DNA of 64,000 nucleotides. Source: Trujillonella endophytica (lineage in GTDB: Bacteria > Actinomycetota > Actinomycetes > Mycobacteriales > Geodermatophilaceae). Positions 20,756 to 31,178 of the stretch are shown one piece after another. A model generated the notes under the pieces. It did no database searches, was not told where the DNA came from, and saw nothing but the letters and a program-made list of their open reading frames with translations. Every line of letters begins with the position of its first letter. Positions within the stretch are counted from its first letter, which is position 1. Location of the stretch: assembly GCF_900110555.1 (NCBI RefSeq), contig NZ_FOEE01000002.1, positions 372,001 to 436,000 of the forward strand. The letters are read 5' to 3'. The position numbers and the translations under genes were made by a program.

Positions 20756-22285
20756 ATGACGCTGCTCCGAGTCGAGGGGCTGACCAGGTCCTTCGGGGCG
20801 CGCCGCGTCCTGCGCGACGTCTCCTTCCGCATCGCCGAGGGCGAGATCGTCGGGCTCGTCGGCGCCAACGGCGCGGGCAAGTCGACCCTGGGCGACATCA
20901 TCGCCGGCACCACCGCCCCCGACTCGGGGTTGATGACCCTGCAGGGCCATCCCTACGCGCCGCTGTCGGCGGAGGACGCCCGGCACCTGGGTGTCGGGGT
21001 GGTCGAGCAGCTGATCCGGATCGATCCCGAGCTCACCGTCGCCCAGGCCGTCTTCCGCGGCACTGCCAAGGCGCGACGCCCGCAGGCGGAGCTGCGCCGG
21101 CAGGCCCAGGTGCTGCTCGCCGAGGTCACCCTGCACATCGACCCGGACACCCTCGTCGGCGAGCTGCCGCACTTCGTGTACGGGCTGGTCGAGATCGCCC
21201 GCATGCTCGCCGAGGACACCCGGCTCGTCGTGCTCGACGAGGTCTCGGCCGCGCTCCTGCCCGACGAGGTCACCGGGCTGCACGCCGTCGCCGACCGGCT
21301 GCGGCGCCAGGGCCGGGGCGTGCTCTACATCAGCCACCGGCTGCCCGAGATGCTCGAGGTCGTCGACCGGGTCCTCGTCCTGCGCGAGGGCCGGATCGCC
21401 CTCGACGCTCCGTCCGCGGCCCTGGACCCGGTCGGCCTGGCCGCCGCGACGATCGAGGGCACGACCCCCGTGCCCCTCCCCCGGCCGGCGGCCGACCCGG
21501 AACCCGCCCGCACCGCCCTCGTCCCGTCGCGGCCGGCGCCGGTCGACGGGGAGGTCGTCCTCCAGGTGCGCAACCTGCGCGTGCCGGGCCACGTCGAGGG
21601 GGTGGACCTCGATCTGCGCCGGGGAGAGATCATCGGGCTCACCGGCCACCGCTCCTCCGGTGTCCGGGAGATCGCCGACGCCCTGTCCGGGGAGCTGCCG
21701 GCCATCACCGACGAGGTGGTGCTGCGCGGGGAACCGCGGTCGACCGGTTCTCCCGAACCCGCGCCGGTCCTGCGGCTGCCCGCCTACAGCCCCGACGAGG
21801 ACGCCTTCGGGGTCGACCCGGGAGAGACCATCGCCCGGACGCTGACCGACGAGCCGTGGGGCGCGCTCACCGACCTGCGCACCGAGATCGCCCAGCTCCG
21901 CGGGGTGATCCGCACCGTGCACAGCCTCGACGTGAAGACCCTCAGCATCCGCACCGTCTTCGGGGCGCTCTCCGGAGGCGACCAGCACAAGCTGGCGCTG
22001 GCGCGGTGGATGGCGTCGGCGGAGGACGTCGTCGTGGTGCACGAGCCCACCCGTGGCCTCGACGTGCGCGCCCGCCAGCAGGTCCGGCAGCTGCTGCTCG
22101 AGGCGACCGCGCACGGCACCTCGGTCGTCGTCGTGTCCGTGGACCCCGACGAGCTCGCGGAGTGCTGTGACCGCGTCGGTGTCGTCTCCGGCGGCCGGGT
22201 GGCCACCTGGATCGACACCCAGGACCTGACCGCCGACGCCGTCCTCGACGCCATCCTCGCGGCCGCGGCGGCGGCCGCCGCCTGA
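20756..22285 (+). CDS. Sugar-type (RbsA/MglA-like) ABC ATPase, degenerate and orphan
   Basis: A protein of 509 aa with two fused ATPase domains as in RbsA/MglA. Domain 1 has an intact Walker A (VGANGAGKST) and Walker B (LVVLDE), but its signature position reads LPHFVYGLVEIARML instead of LSxGxxQ. Domain 2 has lost the Walker A lysine (TGHRSSGVREI) but keeps the signature ALSGGDQHKLALARW. Only one composite ATP site can therefore be complete. No permease or sugar-binding protein lies nearby, so its partner or role is unknown. It ends in a run of about eight alanines. Confidence 0.85.
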   Translation: MTLLRVEGLTRSFGARRVLRDVSFRIAEGEIVGLVGANGAGKSTLGDIIAGTTAPDSGLMTLQGHPYAPLSAEDARHLGVGVVEQLIRIDPELTVAQAVFRGTAKARRPQAELRRQAQVLLAEVTLHIDPDTLVGELPHFVYGLVEIARMLAEDTRLVVLDEVSAALLPDEVTGLHAVADRLRRQGRGVLYISHRLPEMLEVVDRVLVLREGRIALDAPSAALDPVGLAAATIEGTTPVPLPRPAADPEPARTALVPSRPAPVDGEVVLQVRNLRVPGHVEGVDLDLRRGEIIGLTGHRSSGVREIADALSGELPAITDEVVLRGEPRSTGSPEPAPVLRLPAYSPDEDAFGVDPGETIARTLTDEPWGALTDLRTEIAQLRGVIRTVHSLDVKTLSIRTVFGALSGGDQHKLALARWMASAEDVVVVHEPTRGLDVRARQQVRQLLLEATAHGTSVVVVSVDPDELAECCDRVGVVSGGRVATWIDTQDLTADAVLDAILAAAAAAAA

Positions 22286-22347
22286 GGGCGGTCGCCCCAC
22301 GGCGCCTCGGACCTGCAGGCTTCCTCTCCGCCGCCCGGTCGCCCCGG

Positions 22348-22375
22348 GGCGGCCCACCCGCGAGAGTGGGCCGCC
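22348..22375. terminator. Hairpin terminator
   Basis: GGCGGCCCAC (22348-22357) and GTGGGCCGCC (22366-22375) form a perfect 10-bp stem with an 8-nt loop between the ABC gene and the convergent roadblock gene. Confidence 0.6.
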
Positions 22376-22425
22376 GGGAACCTTCCGCGCGGCGCCGTCC
22401 GCCCCCGACCGGACGGCGCCCCGGA

Positions 22426-22794
22426 TCAGACGCTGACCGCCCCCGCGATCCCGCGCAGCTTGTGCCGGGCCAGCGCCAGGTTGCCCGTCGTGCGGTCCAG
22501 CACCAGGTAGATGAACAGGCCGGAGTTGCCCTGGCCCTTGAGCACGTTGATGAGGTGGTACTGGTGCTCCAGCGTGATCAGGACGTCCTCGATCTCGTCC
22601 TTGAGCTCGAGGTCGCTGATCGTGCGCAGCTTGGCGCGCACCACGTTGGAGTTGCCGGCGGCGGCGACGTTGAGGTCGAAGCCGGGCGTGCCGCCGGCCG
22701 CCAGGGCCATGCCGCTGTCCACGTCGACAATGGCGGCGCCACTGGCGCCCTGGATGCCGAGCAGGTCGGCGATGACGTCGTCGAGCTGTGCCAC
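22426..22794 (-). CDS. Roadblock/LC7 domain protein
   Basis: A protein of 122 aa from GTG 22794 (VAQLDDVIADLLGIQGASGAA). The fold shows the roadblock order: helix, strands AAIVDVDSGMALAAGG, helix, strands VLITLEHQYHLINVL and FIYLVLDRTTGNLALARHKL. Such proteins often pair with small GTPases in actinobacterial conservons, but none is present here. The frame stays open upstream to 23118, which would give a 230-aa form with a polar, W-rich N-terminal extension. Third-position GC is lower in that extension, so the short form is preferred. Confidence 0.75.
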   Translation of the reverse strand: MAQLDDVIADLLGIQGASGAAIVDVDSGMALAAGGTPGFDLNVAAAGNSNVVRAKLRTISDLELKDEIEDVLITLEHQYHLINVLKGQGNSGLFIYLVLDRTTGNLALARHKLRGIAGAVSV

Positions 22795-23326
22795 GGGTGG
22801 AGCTCCGTTCCGTTCGGGTGGGGGACGCAGCGAGTCGCTGCGCTCCGGGTCGGGAAGTGATCCGGATCGGCCGGGCGAACCGGCCGTCGTGCGGTGCACG
22901 GGCTGCCCGGACGGCGACGCTGCCGCTCCGGCGTGCGACGCACCGGCCGGAGCGCGGTACGCGGCCACCTCGCGGACGTCGGCGGGGAGGAACTCCCGGG
23001 GGTGTGGCACCGGAGCGGCGGATTCCTGGTCGTCCGCCTGCCGCTCCCGTGCCGTGTCGTGCGCTGCGGTACGCCCCCGCCCCCACAGCGACGCCCACCA
23101 CCCGGTTGCCATGCCCACCCGCCTTCGCCGAGAGGCTCGCCGTTCCCAGACAACACGGGCCCCGGAGACCCGGCAAACCGAGATCGGTCTCTGCCGGTGA
23201 GCTCGGCGTCACCGTCGGCGACCTCCCGCGCGGGTGCCAGGGACACCCCCACCGGCCCCTCCGGTACCTTGCCGCGGGGGATCGCCCGCGCCGGCGACCC
23301 GCACCGCACCACCCGAGGAGATGCAC
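22795..23326. other. Gap of about 530 nt between roadblock gene and bioY
   Basis: The minus strand is open to 23118 in frame with the roadblock gene and may encode an N-terminal extension (segment HPREFLPADVREVAAYRAPAG looks protein-like). From 23119 to 23326 no coding signal is seen. TACCTT at 23265-23270 is a candidate -10 for bioY, giving a leader of about 50 nt. No riboswitch structure was recognised. Confidence 0.4.
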
Positions 23327-23893
23327 GTGAAGAGCCGGGATCTGGCCTACGTCGCCCTGTTCGCCGCGATCACTGCGGTCCTGGGGCTGCTCCCGGCGGT
23401 CCCCGTCCCCGGCATCCCCGTGCCGATCACCGCGCAGACGCTGGGCGTCATGCTCGCCGGGTCGGTCCTCGGGGCACGCCGCGGCGGGCTGGCGCTGCTG
23501 ACGTTCCTCGTCGTCGTCGCGGCCGGGCTGCCGCTGCTGTCCGGTGGGCGCGGCGGGCTCGGCGTGTTCGTCGGGCCGTCGGCCGGCTACCTCTACAGCT
23601 GGCCGATCGCCGCGTTCGTCATCGGTTTCCTCACCCAGCTCACCTGGCGCCGGTTCAACCTGGCCTGGGCGATGGTCGCGAACCTGGTCGGTGGCGTCGC
23701 GGTCATCTACGCCCTCGGCATTCCGTTCACCTCGATCTACGGCGACGTGTCGCTGACGGCGGCCGCCACCGGCTCCCTGTCGTTCATCCCCGGCGACCTG
23801 GTCAAGGCGGGGATCGCCTCGGTCGTCGCCGTCGCGGTGCACAAGGCGTACCCGGTCATCGAGCTGCCCCGCCGGCGGCCCGCGGCGGGCTGA
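23327..23893 (+). CDS. bioY: Biotin ECF transporter S component BioY
   Basis: A protein of 188 aa with about six membrane helices. BioY marks are PVPGIPVPITAQTLGVMLAGSVLGARRGG and the GGRGGLGVFVGPSAGYLYSWPIAAFVIG segment that binds biotin. The start is GTG 23327, because GAGGAG lies 6 nt upstream but directly abuts the upstream ATG 23321, which would leave no spacer. It is the first gene of bioY-bioM-bioN; it captures biotin at the membrane. Confidence 0.95.
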   Translation: MKSRDLAYVALFAAITAVLGLLPAVPVPGIPVPITAQTLGVMLAGSVLGARRGGLALLTFLVVVAAGLPLLSGGRGGLGVFVGPSAGYLYSWPIAAFVIGFLTQLTWRRFNLAWAMVANLVGGVAVIYALGIPFTSIYGDVSLTAAATGSLSFIPGDLVKAGIASVVAVAVHKAYPVIELPRRRPAAG

Positions 23894-23896
23894 GCC

Positions 23897-24631
23897 GTGC
23901 GGTGGGGACGGCGGGCGGCCGCCCGAACGGCTGCCGCTGCAGATCTCCCCCGGACGGCGATCGAGGTGCGCGAGGTCGCCCACGACTACGGCGAGCGGGC
24001 GGTGCTGCGCGACGTCTCGCTGACGCTGGCCGAGCACCGGGTGGGGGTGGTCGGGGCGAACGGCTCGGGCAAGAGCACGTTCGCGCGGCTGCTCAACGGC
24101 CTGGTGGTGCCCACCTCGGGCACCGTGCTGGTCGACGGCCTGGACACCCGGACGCAGCTGCGGGAGGTCCGCCGGCGGGTGGGCTTCGTGTTCCAGGACC
24201 CCGACGCCCAGATCGTGCACCCCACCGTCGCCGAGGACGTCGAGTTCGGGCTCACCAACCTCGGGGTGCCGCCGCAGGAGCGCGCCCGCCGGGTCGAGGA
24301 GGTGCTCGTCCGGTACGGCCTGGCCGGGCATCGCGACCACCCGGCACACCTGCTCAGCGGCGGGCAGAAACAGCTGCTGGCCATCGCCGGGGTGCTGGTC
24401 ATGGGGCCGCAGCGGGTCGTGTTCGACGAACCGACGACGCTGCTGGACCTCGCCAACACCCGCCGGGTCGCCCGCGTCATCGACGAGCTCGAGCACGACG
24501 TCGTCGTGGTCACCCACCAGCTGGACCTGCTGGCCGGCTTCGACCGGGTGCTGGTGTTCGACGACGGCCGGGTCGCCGCCGACGGCACGCCGGCCGAGAC
24601 GGTCCGCTGGTACGTGGACCGGATGTCGTGA
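23897..24631 (+). CDS. bioM: Biotin ECF transporter ATPase (BioM/EcfA-like)
   Basis: A protein of 244 aa with one ABC ATPase domain: Walker [12 protein letters not shown]-loop [10 protein letters not shown] (the EcfA/CbiO-type Q-loop), signature [13 protein letters not shown], Walker [12 protein letters not shown] and the switch His in VVTHQLD. It powers biotin uptake with BioY and BioN. The gene starts 3 nt after the bioY stop, and its last bases overlap the bioN start. Confidence 0.95.
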   Translation: MRWGRRAAARTAAAADLPRTAIEVREVAHDYGERAVLRDVSLTLAEHRVGVVGANGSGKSTFARLLNGLVVPTSGTVLVDGLDTRTQLREVRRRVGFVFQDPDAQIVHPTVAEDVEFGLTNLGVPPQERARRVEEVLVRYGLAGHRDHPAHLLSGGQKQLLAIAGVLVMGPQRVVFDEPTTLLDLANTRRVARVIDELEHDVVVVTHQLDLLAGFDRVLVFDDGRVAADGTPAETVRWYVDRMS

Positions 24632-25269
24632 CCGCCGCGCTGTACGTCCCCGGGGCCGGCCCCGTGCACCGCGCGCCGGCCGGCCTCAAGCTCGGGCTGC
24701 TGGCCGCGCTGGCCGTCGGGCTGTTCGTCGCCGACCGGCTCGAGGTGGTCGCCGGCGCGCTGGCCGGGGTGCTGCTGATCGGGCTCGGGGTCGCCCGGCT
24801 GCCGGGCCGTGCCCTGCTGGCCCAGGTCCGCCCGGTGTGGCCCTGGCTGCTGGCGCTGCTGGCCTTCCACCTGGTGTTCACCGGCTGGCACACCGGAACG
24901 GTCGTGGTGCTGCGGCTGCTGGCGCTGGTCACCGCGGCCGCGGTCGTGACGGCGACGACACGGGTCACCGCGCTGGTCGCCGTCGTCGAGTGGCTGGCCC
25001 GACCGCTCGCGGTGTTCGGCGTCCGGCCCGCCCGGATCGGGCTGGTCATCGCGATGACGCTGCGGTTCATCCCGCTCATCGCCGAGCGTGCCCAGCGGAT
25101 CCGCGAGGCGCAGGCCGCCCGCGGTGCCGACGGCTTCCGCTTCCAGGCCCTGGTGCCGCTGCTGATCCAGGTGCTGCGGCTGGCGCACACCCTCGGCGAG
25201 GCCCTCGACGCCCGGGGCGCCGACGCCCCCGCGCCGTCGCCCCGCCGTGCCGGAGCATCCGCGCCGTGA
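24628..25269 (+). CDS. bioN: Biotin ECF transporter T component (BioN/EcfT-like)
   Basis: A protein of 213 aa with about five hydrophobic helices and the two Ala-Arg-Gly coupling motifs of T components (QAARGADG and LDARGAD), which contact the ATPase. The gene begins at GTG 24628, overlapping the bioM stop (GTGA), and its stop overlaps the MOSC start. Confidence 0.93.
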   Translation: MTAALYVPGAGPVHRAPAGLKLGLLAALAVGLFVADRLEVVAGALAGVLLIGLGVARLPGRALLAQVRPVWPWLLALLAFHLVFTGWHTGTVVVLRLLALVTAAAVVTATTRVTALVAVVEWLARPLAVFGVRPARIGLVIAMTLRFIPLIAERAQRIREAQAARGADGFRFQALVPLLIQVLRLAHTLGEALDARGADAPAPSPRRAGASAP

Positions 25270-25793
25270 GCGGGACGCTGCTGGAGATCTGGTCGACGCC
25301 GGCTGCGGCGCAGCCGATGCGCCGGCTGCCCGCCGGCGTGCTCGTGGCCGGCGCCGGGCTCGAGGGCGACCGCTACGCGCGGGGCGGCGGCACCTGGGCC
25401 CGGTACCCGGACCTGGAGAAGCAGCTCACCCTGATCGACGCCGACGAGGTCGCCGCCCTGGCCGCGGAGACCGGCGCGGCCCTCGGCCCCGGCGACACCC
25501 GCCGCAACCTGGTCACGCGGGGCATCGACCTCCCCGGGCTCGTGGGCCGGTGGTTCACGGTGGGCGGCGCGCTGCTGTTCGGCATGAAGCGCTGCCCGCC
25601 GTGCACCCACCTGGAGCGGCTGACCGGCGCGAAGCTGGTCAAGGCGATGGCCTACCGCGGCGGCGTCAACGCGGCGGTCTTCGCCGGCGCGCCGATCGCC
25701 CCGGGCGACCCCGTCCGGCTGCTGGACGACGACGAGGCCGTCCGCCGGGGCGCCCCCTCGGGCGCGGACCGGCCGGTGCCACGACGGGTCTGA
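25266..25793 (+). CDS. MOSC domain protein
   Basis: A protein of 175 aa. The MOSC beta-barrel is marked by GLEGDRYARGGGTW, QLTLIDADEV, GDTRRNLVTRGIDL and the conserved Cys segment MKRCPPCTHLERL. MOSC domains bind molybdopterin-bound sulfur or are reductases for N-hydroxylated compounds. It is coupled to bioN by a GTGA overlap, although no functional link to biotin uptake is known. Convergent with the thiolase gene. Confidence 0.9.
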   Translation: MSGTLLEIWSTPAAAQPMRRLPAGVLVAGAGLEGDRYARGGGTWARYPDLEKQLTLIDADEVAALAAETGAALGPGDTRRNLVTRGIDLPGLVGRWFTVGGALLFGMKRCPPCTHLERLTGAKLVKAMAYRGGVNAAVFAGAPIAPGDPVRLLDDDEAVRRGAPSGADRPVPRRV

Positions 25794-25800
25794 GCGGGGG

Positions 25801-26994
25801 TCAGCAGGCCTCGACGACCAGCGCGACCCCTTGGCCGCCGCCGACGGCGATCGCGGCCAGGCCCGTGCGGCCGGCCCCGCCCCGGAGCAGCTGGGCGAAC
25901 AGCCGGACCACCAGGACCGCGCCCGAGGCGCCCCAGGGGTGGCCCAGCGCGAGCGCTCCGCCCTCGCGGCACACCCGCTCCGGATCGAGCTCCAGCTCGG
26001 CGCAGCAGGCGAGGACCTGCCCGGCGAACGCCTCGTTGAACTCGACGACGTCCACCTCGTCGAGCGTCCGCCCCGCGCGGTCGAGGGCCTGGCGGGCCGC
26101 CGGGACGATCCCCAGCCCGGGCCGGTTGGGGTCGACGCCCGCGGTGGCGGTGGCGAGCACCCGCAGGCCGGGCACGCCGAGCCGCCGGTGGGTGCCGGCG
26201 TCGACCAGGGTGACCGCGGCCGCGCCGTCGTTGATGCCGCAGGAGTTGCCGGCGGTGACCGTGCCGCCGGCCACGAACGCGGGCCGCAGCCGGGCCAGCC
26301 GCTGCTCGGTCAGGCCGGGACGGGGCCTCTCGTCGCGGTCGAGGCCCGCGACGGGCACCAGCTCGGCGGCGAACCCGCCGGCCTGCTGGGTGGCCACCGC
26401 GCGGGCGTGCGAGCGGGCGGCGTAGGCGTCCTGGGCCTCGCGGCCGATGCCGTGCTCGCCGGCGATCCGGTCCGCGGCCGGCCCCATGTCGGGGTCGCCG
26501 ATCTCGGCCGGGGCGAACGGCGCGCGCTCGTAGCGGGCCGCCGGCTCCTCCCCCCGTGGCGGCCACAGCCGCCAGGGCGCGGTGGAGGCCGACTCGACGC
26601 CGCCGGCGAGCACGGCACCCGTCTCGCCGCGCAGCTGCGCCACGGCGAGCACGATCGCGGCCAGCCCGCTGCCGCACTGCCGGTCGACGGTCAGCCCGGG
26701 AACGGTCACCGGGAGCCCGGCCTGGAGCGCGGCCACGCGGGCGACGTCGCCGCCGGGGCCGGTGCAGTTGCCCAGGACCACCTCGCGGACGGGCACGTCG
26801 CCCGGGACGGAGCCCGGCGCCGCGCCCGGGCCGCTCCCCGGCCCGCTCCCAAGCCCGCTCTCCGGCCCGGCGGTGAGGTCGGCGACGACGGCGGCGGCGA
26901 GGTCCGCGGCCGTGCAGCCGGCCAGGCCGTGACCCGCCGTGCCGATGGGGGTGCGGCGGGCGGCGACGACGACCGGGGCGTCGTCCCGGCTCAC
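25801..26994 (-). CDS. Acetyl-CoA acyltransferase (thiolase)
   Basis: A protein of 397 aa. Catalytic Cys lies in VDRQCGSGLAA, the NEAFAGQVLA loop, His in ALGHPWGASGA and the C-terminal GGGQGVALVVEA complete the thiolase set (the last normally Cys-Gly-Gly-Gly; here VGGGQG). An unusual Gly/Ser/Pro run replaces part of an N-terminal loop at about residues 42-63. GTG 26994 overlaps the stop of the AMP-ligase, so the pair is co-translated and may act on one acyl-CoA pathway. Confidence 0.88.
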   Translation of the reverse strand: MSRDDAPVVVAARRTPIGTAGHGLAGCTAADLAAAVVADLTAGPESGLGSGPGSGPGAAPGSVPGDVPVREVVLGNCTGPGGDVARVAALQAGLPVTVPGLTVDRQCGSGLAAIVLAVAQLRGETGAVLAGGVESASTAPWRLWPPRGEEPAARYERAPFAPAEIGDPDMGPAADRIAGEHGIGREAQDAYAARSHARAVATQQAGGFAAELVPVAGLDRDERPRPGLTEQRLARLRPAFVAGGTVTAGNSCGINDGAAAVTLVDAGTHRRLGVPGLRVLATATAGVDPNRPGLGIVPAARQALDRAGRTLDEVDVVEFNEAFAGQVLACCAELELDPERVCREGGALALGHPWGASGAVLVVRLFAQLLRGGAGRTGLAAIAVGGGQGVALVVEAC

Positions 26995-27998
26995 GGGGCG
27001 CCCACCGGCGCGAGGCGGCCCTCCGCCACCAGCTCGGCGACCGCCGCCCGGTCGACCTTCCCGGCGCCGGTCGTCGGCAGGTGGGGCAGCGCGAACCAGC
27101 GGCGGGGACGCTGCGCCGGGGCGAGCTCGGCCCGCGCGGCGGCGCGGGCGGCACCGACGGCGGCGGGGTCGGCCAGCACCGCGGCCACGACGGCGCCGAG
27201 CCGGGGGTGTGGGACCCCGACGACGAGCGCATCGGCGCCGGTGGCCCGGCGCAGGACCTCCTCGACCTCGCCGACGAGGACGGTCACCCCGCCGGTGAGG
27301 ACGGCGTCGCCGCCCCGGCCGGTCACGGTCAGCACCCCGCCGGCCAGCCGGCCGCGGTCCCCCACGGTGGCGAAGCCGTCGCCGGCGAGGTCGAACGGCC
27401 CCTCGGCGCCGGCGGCGTACCCGCGGGAGAGGAAGGGCGAGCGGGCCCAGATGCGGCCGTCGCGGACCTCCACCTCGACGTCCGGGAAGGGCCGCAGGTC
27501 GTCGGCGTGCGTGCCCCAGGCGACGAAGGAGAGCTCGGCGGCCCCGTAGTAGTGCGCGACCCGCGCGCCGGCCGCCTCCGCCCGCGCCGCCAGGGCCGGG
27601 TGCAGCCGGTCCCCCGCGACGACCAGCGTGCGCCCGCGCAGGTCGGTGCCGGCCTGCAGCGCCCCGGTGAGGGCGGCGGGGGTGAGGTGCACGTGCGTGG
27701 CCTCGGCGGGCGCACCGACCAGCGGCGCCCCGCTCCACCGGGCGTGGACCGCGGCGAAGAGGTTCATGGTCGCCGACAGCGGGCCGGGGACGCAGACGCG
27801 CGATCCCGCGTCGATGCCGGCCAGGGCGGACACGTGCGGGAACGAGTCGGTCCAGGAGGCGACCGTGCGGACGACGGCGCGGGGACGGGAGGTGGTCCCC
27901 GAGGTGCGCAGCGCGACGAGCCGGCCATCGGTGGCGGCGGCCAGCACGGCGGCGACGGGGTCCGCGGTCGCGGCGACGTCCACCGGGGGTTCGGTCAC
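26991..27998 (-). CDS. Small AMP-binding acyl-CoA ligase
   Basis: A protein of 335 aa, short for the ANL superfamily (usually 450-550) and closer to the MenE-like size. The AMP motif LRTSGTTSRPRAVV (P-loop-like), YYGAAELSFVAWG, VGDRGRLAGGVLTVTGRGGDAVLTGG and the C-terminal catalytic lysine in TGAGKVDRAA are present. The N-terminal subdomain is reduced to a few dozen residues. The GTG start has GGGAGGA just upstream. It probably activates an acid as a CoA thioester for the coupled thiolase. Confidence 0.83.
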   Translation of the reverse strand: MTEPPVDVAATADPVAAVLAAATDGRLVALRTSGTTSRPRAVVRTVASWTDSFPHVSALAGIDAGSRVCVPGPLSATMNLFAAVHARWSGAPLVGAPAEATHVHLTPAALTGALQAGTDLRGRTLVVAGDRLHPALAARAEAAGARVAHYYGAAELSFVAWGTHADDLRPFPDVEVEVRDGRIWARSPFLSRGYAAGAEGPFDLAGDGFATVGDRGRLAGGVLTVTGRGGDAVLTGGVTVLVGEVEEVLRRATGADALVVGVPHPRLGAVVAAVLADPAAVGAARAAARAELAPAQRPRRWFALPHLPTTGAGKVDRAAVAELVAEGRLAPVGAP

Positions 27999-28145
27999 GG
28001 TCCTCCCTCGCACCGGCCGGCCGCCGCCCGGCCGGACCCCGCCGCAGACTACGGACCGCTTCGGGGGCGCCGAGGGGGCTGTGCGGACCGGTGGCCGCGC
28101 GGGACACTCCTGTCCCGGCCCGTCGGCGCCCCGAGGAGGCTCCAC

Positions 28146-28895
28146 GTGGAAACGACCGTCACCGAGATCGCGCCGGACCTCTACCGGCTGTCGACGTACG
28201 TCCCGGACGCCGACTTCCAGTTCAACCAGTACCTCGTCGTCGCCGACGAGCCGCTGCTGTTCCACACCGGCCTCCGTGCGCTGTTCCCCCTGGTGTCCGA
28301 GGCGATGGCGCGGGTGATGCCGGTGGCGGACCTGCGATGGATCACGTTCGGCCACGTGGAGGCCGACGAGTGCGGGGCGATGAACGACTGGCTCGAGGCC
28401 GCGCCCCGGGCGCAGGTCGCGCACGGCGCGATGGGCTGCATCGTGTCCGTCGCCGACCTCGCCGACCGGCCGCCGCGGCCGCTGGCGGACGGCGAGGTCA
28501 TCGACGTCGGCGGGCGGCGCGTCCGGCACCTCGACACCCCGCACGTGCCGCACGGGTGGGACGCGGGGGTGGTGTTCGAGGAGACCACCGGCACCCTGCT
28601 GTGCGGCGACCTGTTCACCGCCCTGGGCGCCAGCCCGGACCTCACCGAGGCGGACGTCGTCGGCCCCGCCGCGCAGGCCGAGGACGTGTTCCGGGCAACG
28701 TGCCTCACGCCCGCGACCGCGCCGACAATCCGCGGGCTGGCGGACCTGCACCCGGCTCGGCTCGCGCTCATGCACGGCCCGGTCTTCGCCGGGGACTGCG
28801 AGCAGGCGCTCCGGGACCTCGCCGGCACCTACGAGCAGCGACTGGCCGACGAGGGGACCCGGGCCCGGGGGGCGGTGTCGCCGGCCGGCGGCTGA
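28146..28895 (+). CDS. ODP-type MBL-fold protein (flavodiiron-like, no flavodoxin domain)
   Basis: A protein of 249 aa. Its metal motif is HVEADE (HxExDE) in TFGHVEADECGAMN, the form seen in the diiron domain of flavodiiron proteins rather than HxHxDH of hydrolases. CGDLFTALG and LALMHGPVF supply the other ligands. It lacks the flavodoxin domain found in FprA enzymes. The start GTG 28146 has GAGGAGG about 7 nt upstream. It is divergent from the AMP-ligase/thiolase pair. It could handle O2, NO or a peroxide, or be a sensor; this is inference. Confidence 0.8.
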   Translation: METTVTEIAPDLYRLSTYVPDADFQFNQYLVVADEPLLFHTGLRALFPLVSEAMARVMPVADLRWITFGHVEADECGAMNDWLEAAPRAQVAHGAMGCIVSVADLADRPPRPLADGEVIDVGGRRVRHLDTPHVPHGWDAGVVFEETTGTLLCGDLFTALGASPDLTEADVVGPAAQAEDVFRATCLTPATAPTIRGLADLHPARLALMHGPVFAGDCEQALRDLAGTYEQRLADEGTRARGAVSPAGG

Positions 28896-28904
28896 CCGCG
28901 GGGC

Positions 28905-29318
28905 TCAGGTGCTGGGCTCGTCGGTCCAGCGGGCGAGGAACTCCTTCTCGTCGGGCGTGATCCGGCGCGGCCGGCCGAGGTCGAAGTCGTACGGCACGAG
29001 CAGGGTGCTGCCGGTGACCGCGAGCCGGGGCCCGTCGAACACCTCGTAGTGGCAGGTGAACGCCGCCGCCCGGACGCCGGAGACCCAGATGTGCACGTCG
29101 AGCGGGCGGGCGCTGTAGACCACCGGCAGCCGGTACCGGATCTCGTGGGACGCCACGACCGTGCCCCGCCGCAGCCCGGTGCGTTCCTCGAGCGAGGCGC
29201 GCTCGAAGAACAGGTCGACGCGGGCCATCTCGAAGTACTGCAGGAACACGACGTTGTTGACGTGCCCGTAGGCGTCCATGTCCGACCAGCGCATCGGGAC
29301 CTGCACGGTGTGCCTCAC
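28905..29318 (-). CDS. Acyl-CoA thioesterase (4HBT hotdog)
   Basis: A protein of 137 aa with the hotdog fold. The catalytic Asp lies in RWSDMDAYGHVNNVVFLQYFEMAR, the textbook 4HBT motif. GTG 29318 is preferred to 29327 because CAGGGT lies 7 nt upstream. It releases free acids from acyl-CoA; chain length is unknown. It lies near ettA as the mycobacterial thioesterase Rv2475c does. Confidence 0.9.
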   Translation of the reverse strand: MRHTVQVPMRWSDMDAYGHVNNVVFLQYFEMARVDLFFERASLEERTGLRRGTVVASHEIRYRLPVVYSARPLDVHIWVSGVRAAAFTCHYEVFDGPRLAVTGSTLLVPYDFDLGRPRRITPDEKEFLARWTDEPST

Positions 29319-29353
29319 GGCGACCACCCTGCCGCACGCACCCGGAACCGCGT

Positions 29354-29386
29354 CGGCCGGTCGGAGCGCGAGGCTCCGACCGGCCG
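29354..29386. terminator. ettA terminator hairpin
   Basis: A perfect 14-bp stem (29354-29367 with 29373-29386) and a 5-nt loop, about 20 nt beyond the ettA stop on the minus strand. Confidence 0.75.
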
Positions 29387-29405
29387 CCGGCGGGTGCTGG
29401 GGTTC

Positions 29406-31076
<1,671 letters not shown>

Positions 31077-31178
31077 TGGGCCTTGGAGCCTTCCGTCGGG
31101 TTCGCGAGTGGGCGGCGGGACCGGCCGGGCCGGCCCCGCCCCCTGCGTTCTCGCCTCGATCCTCCCAGTTCCGGGGCG

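Noticed and set aside
20687-24517. A 1276-aa minus-strand open frame across the ABC, roadblock and biotin genes
   Set aside because: It is the antisense shadow of strongly supported genes; its protein is rich in His/Arg/Gly repeats and has no domain.
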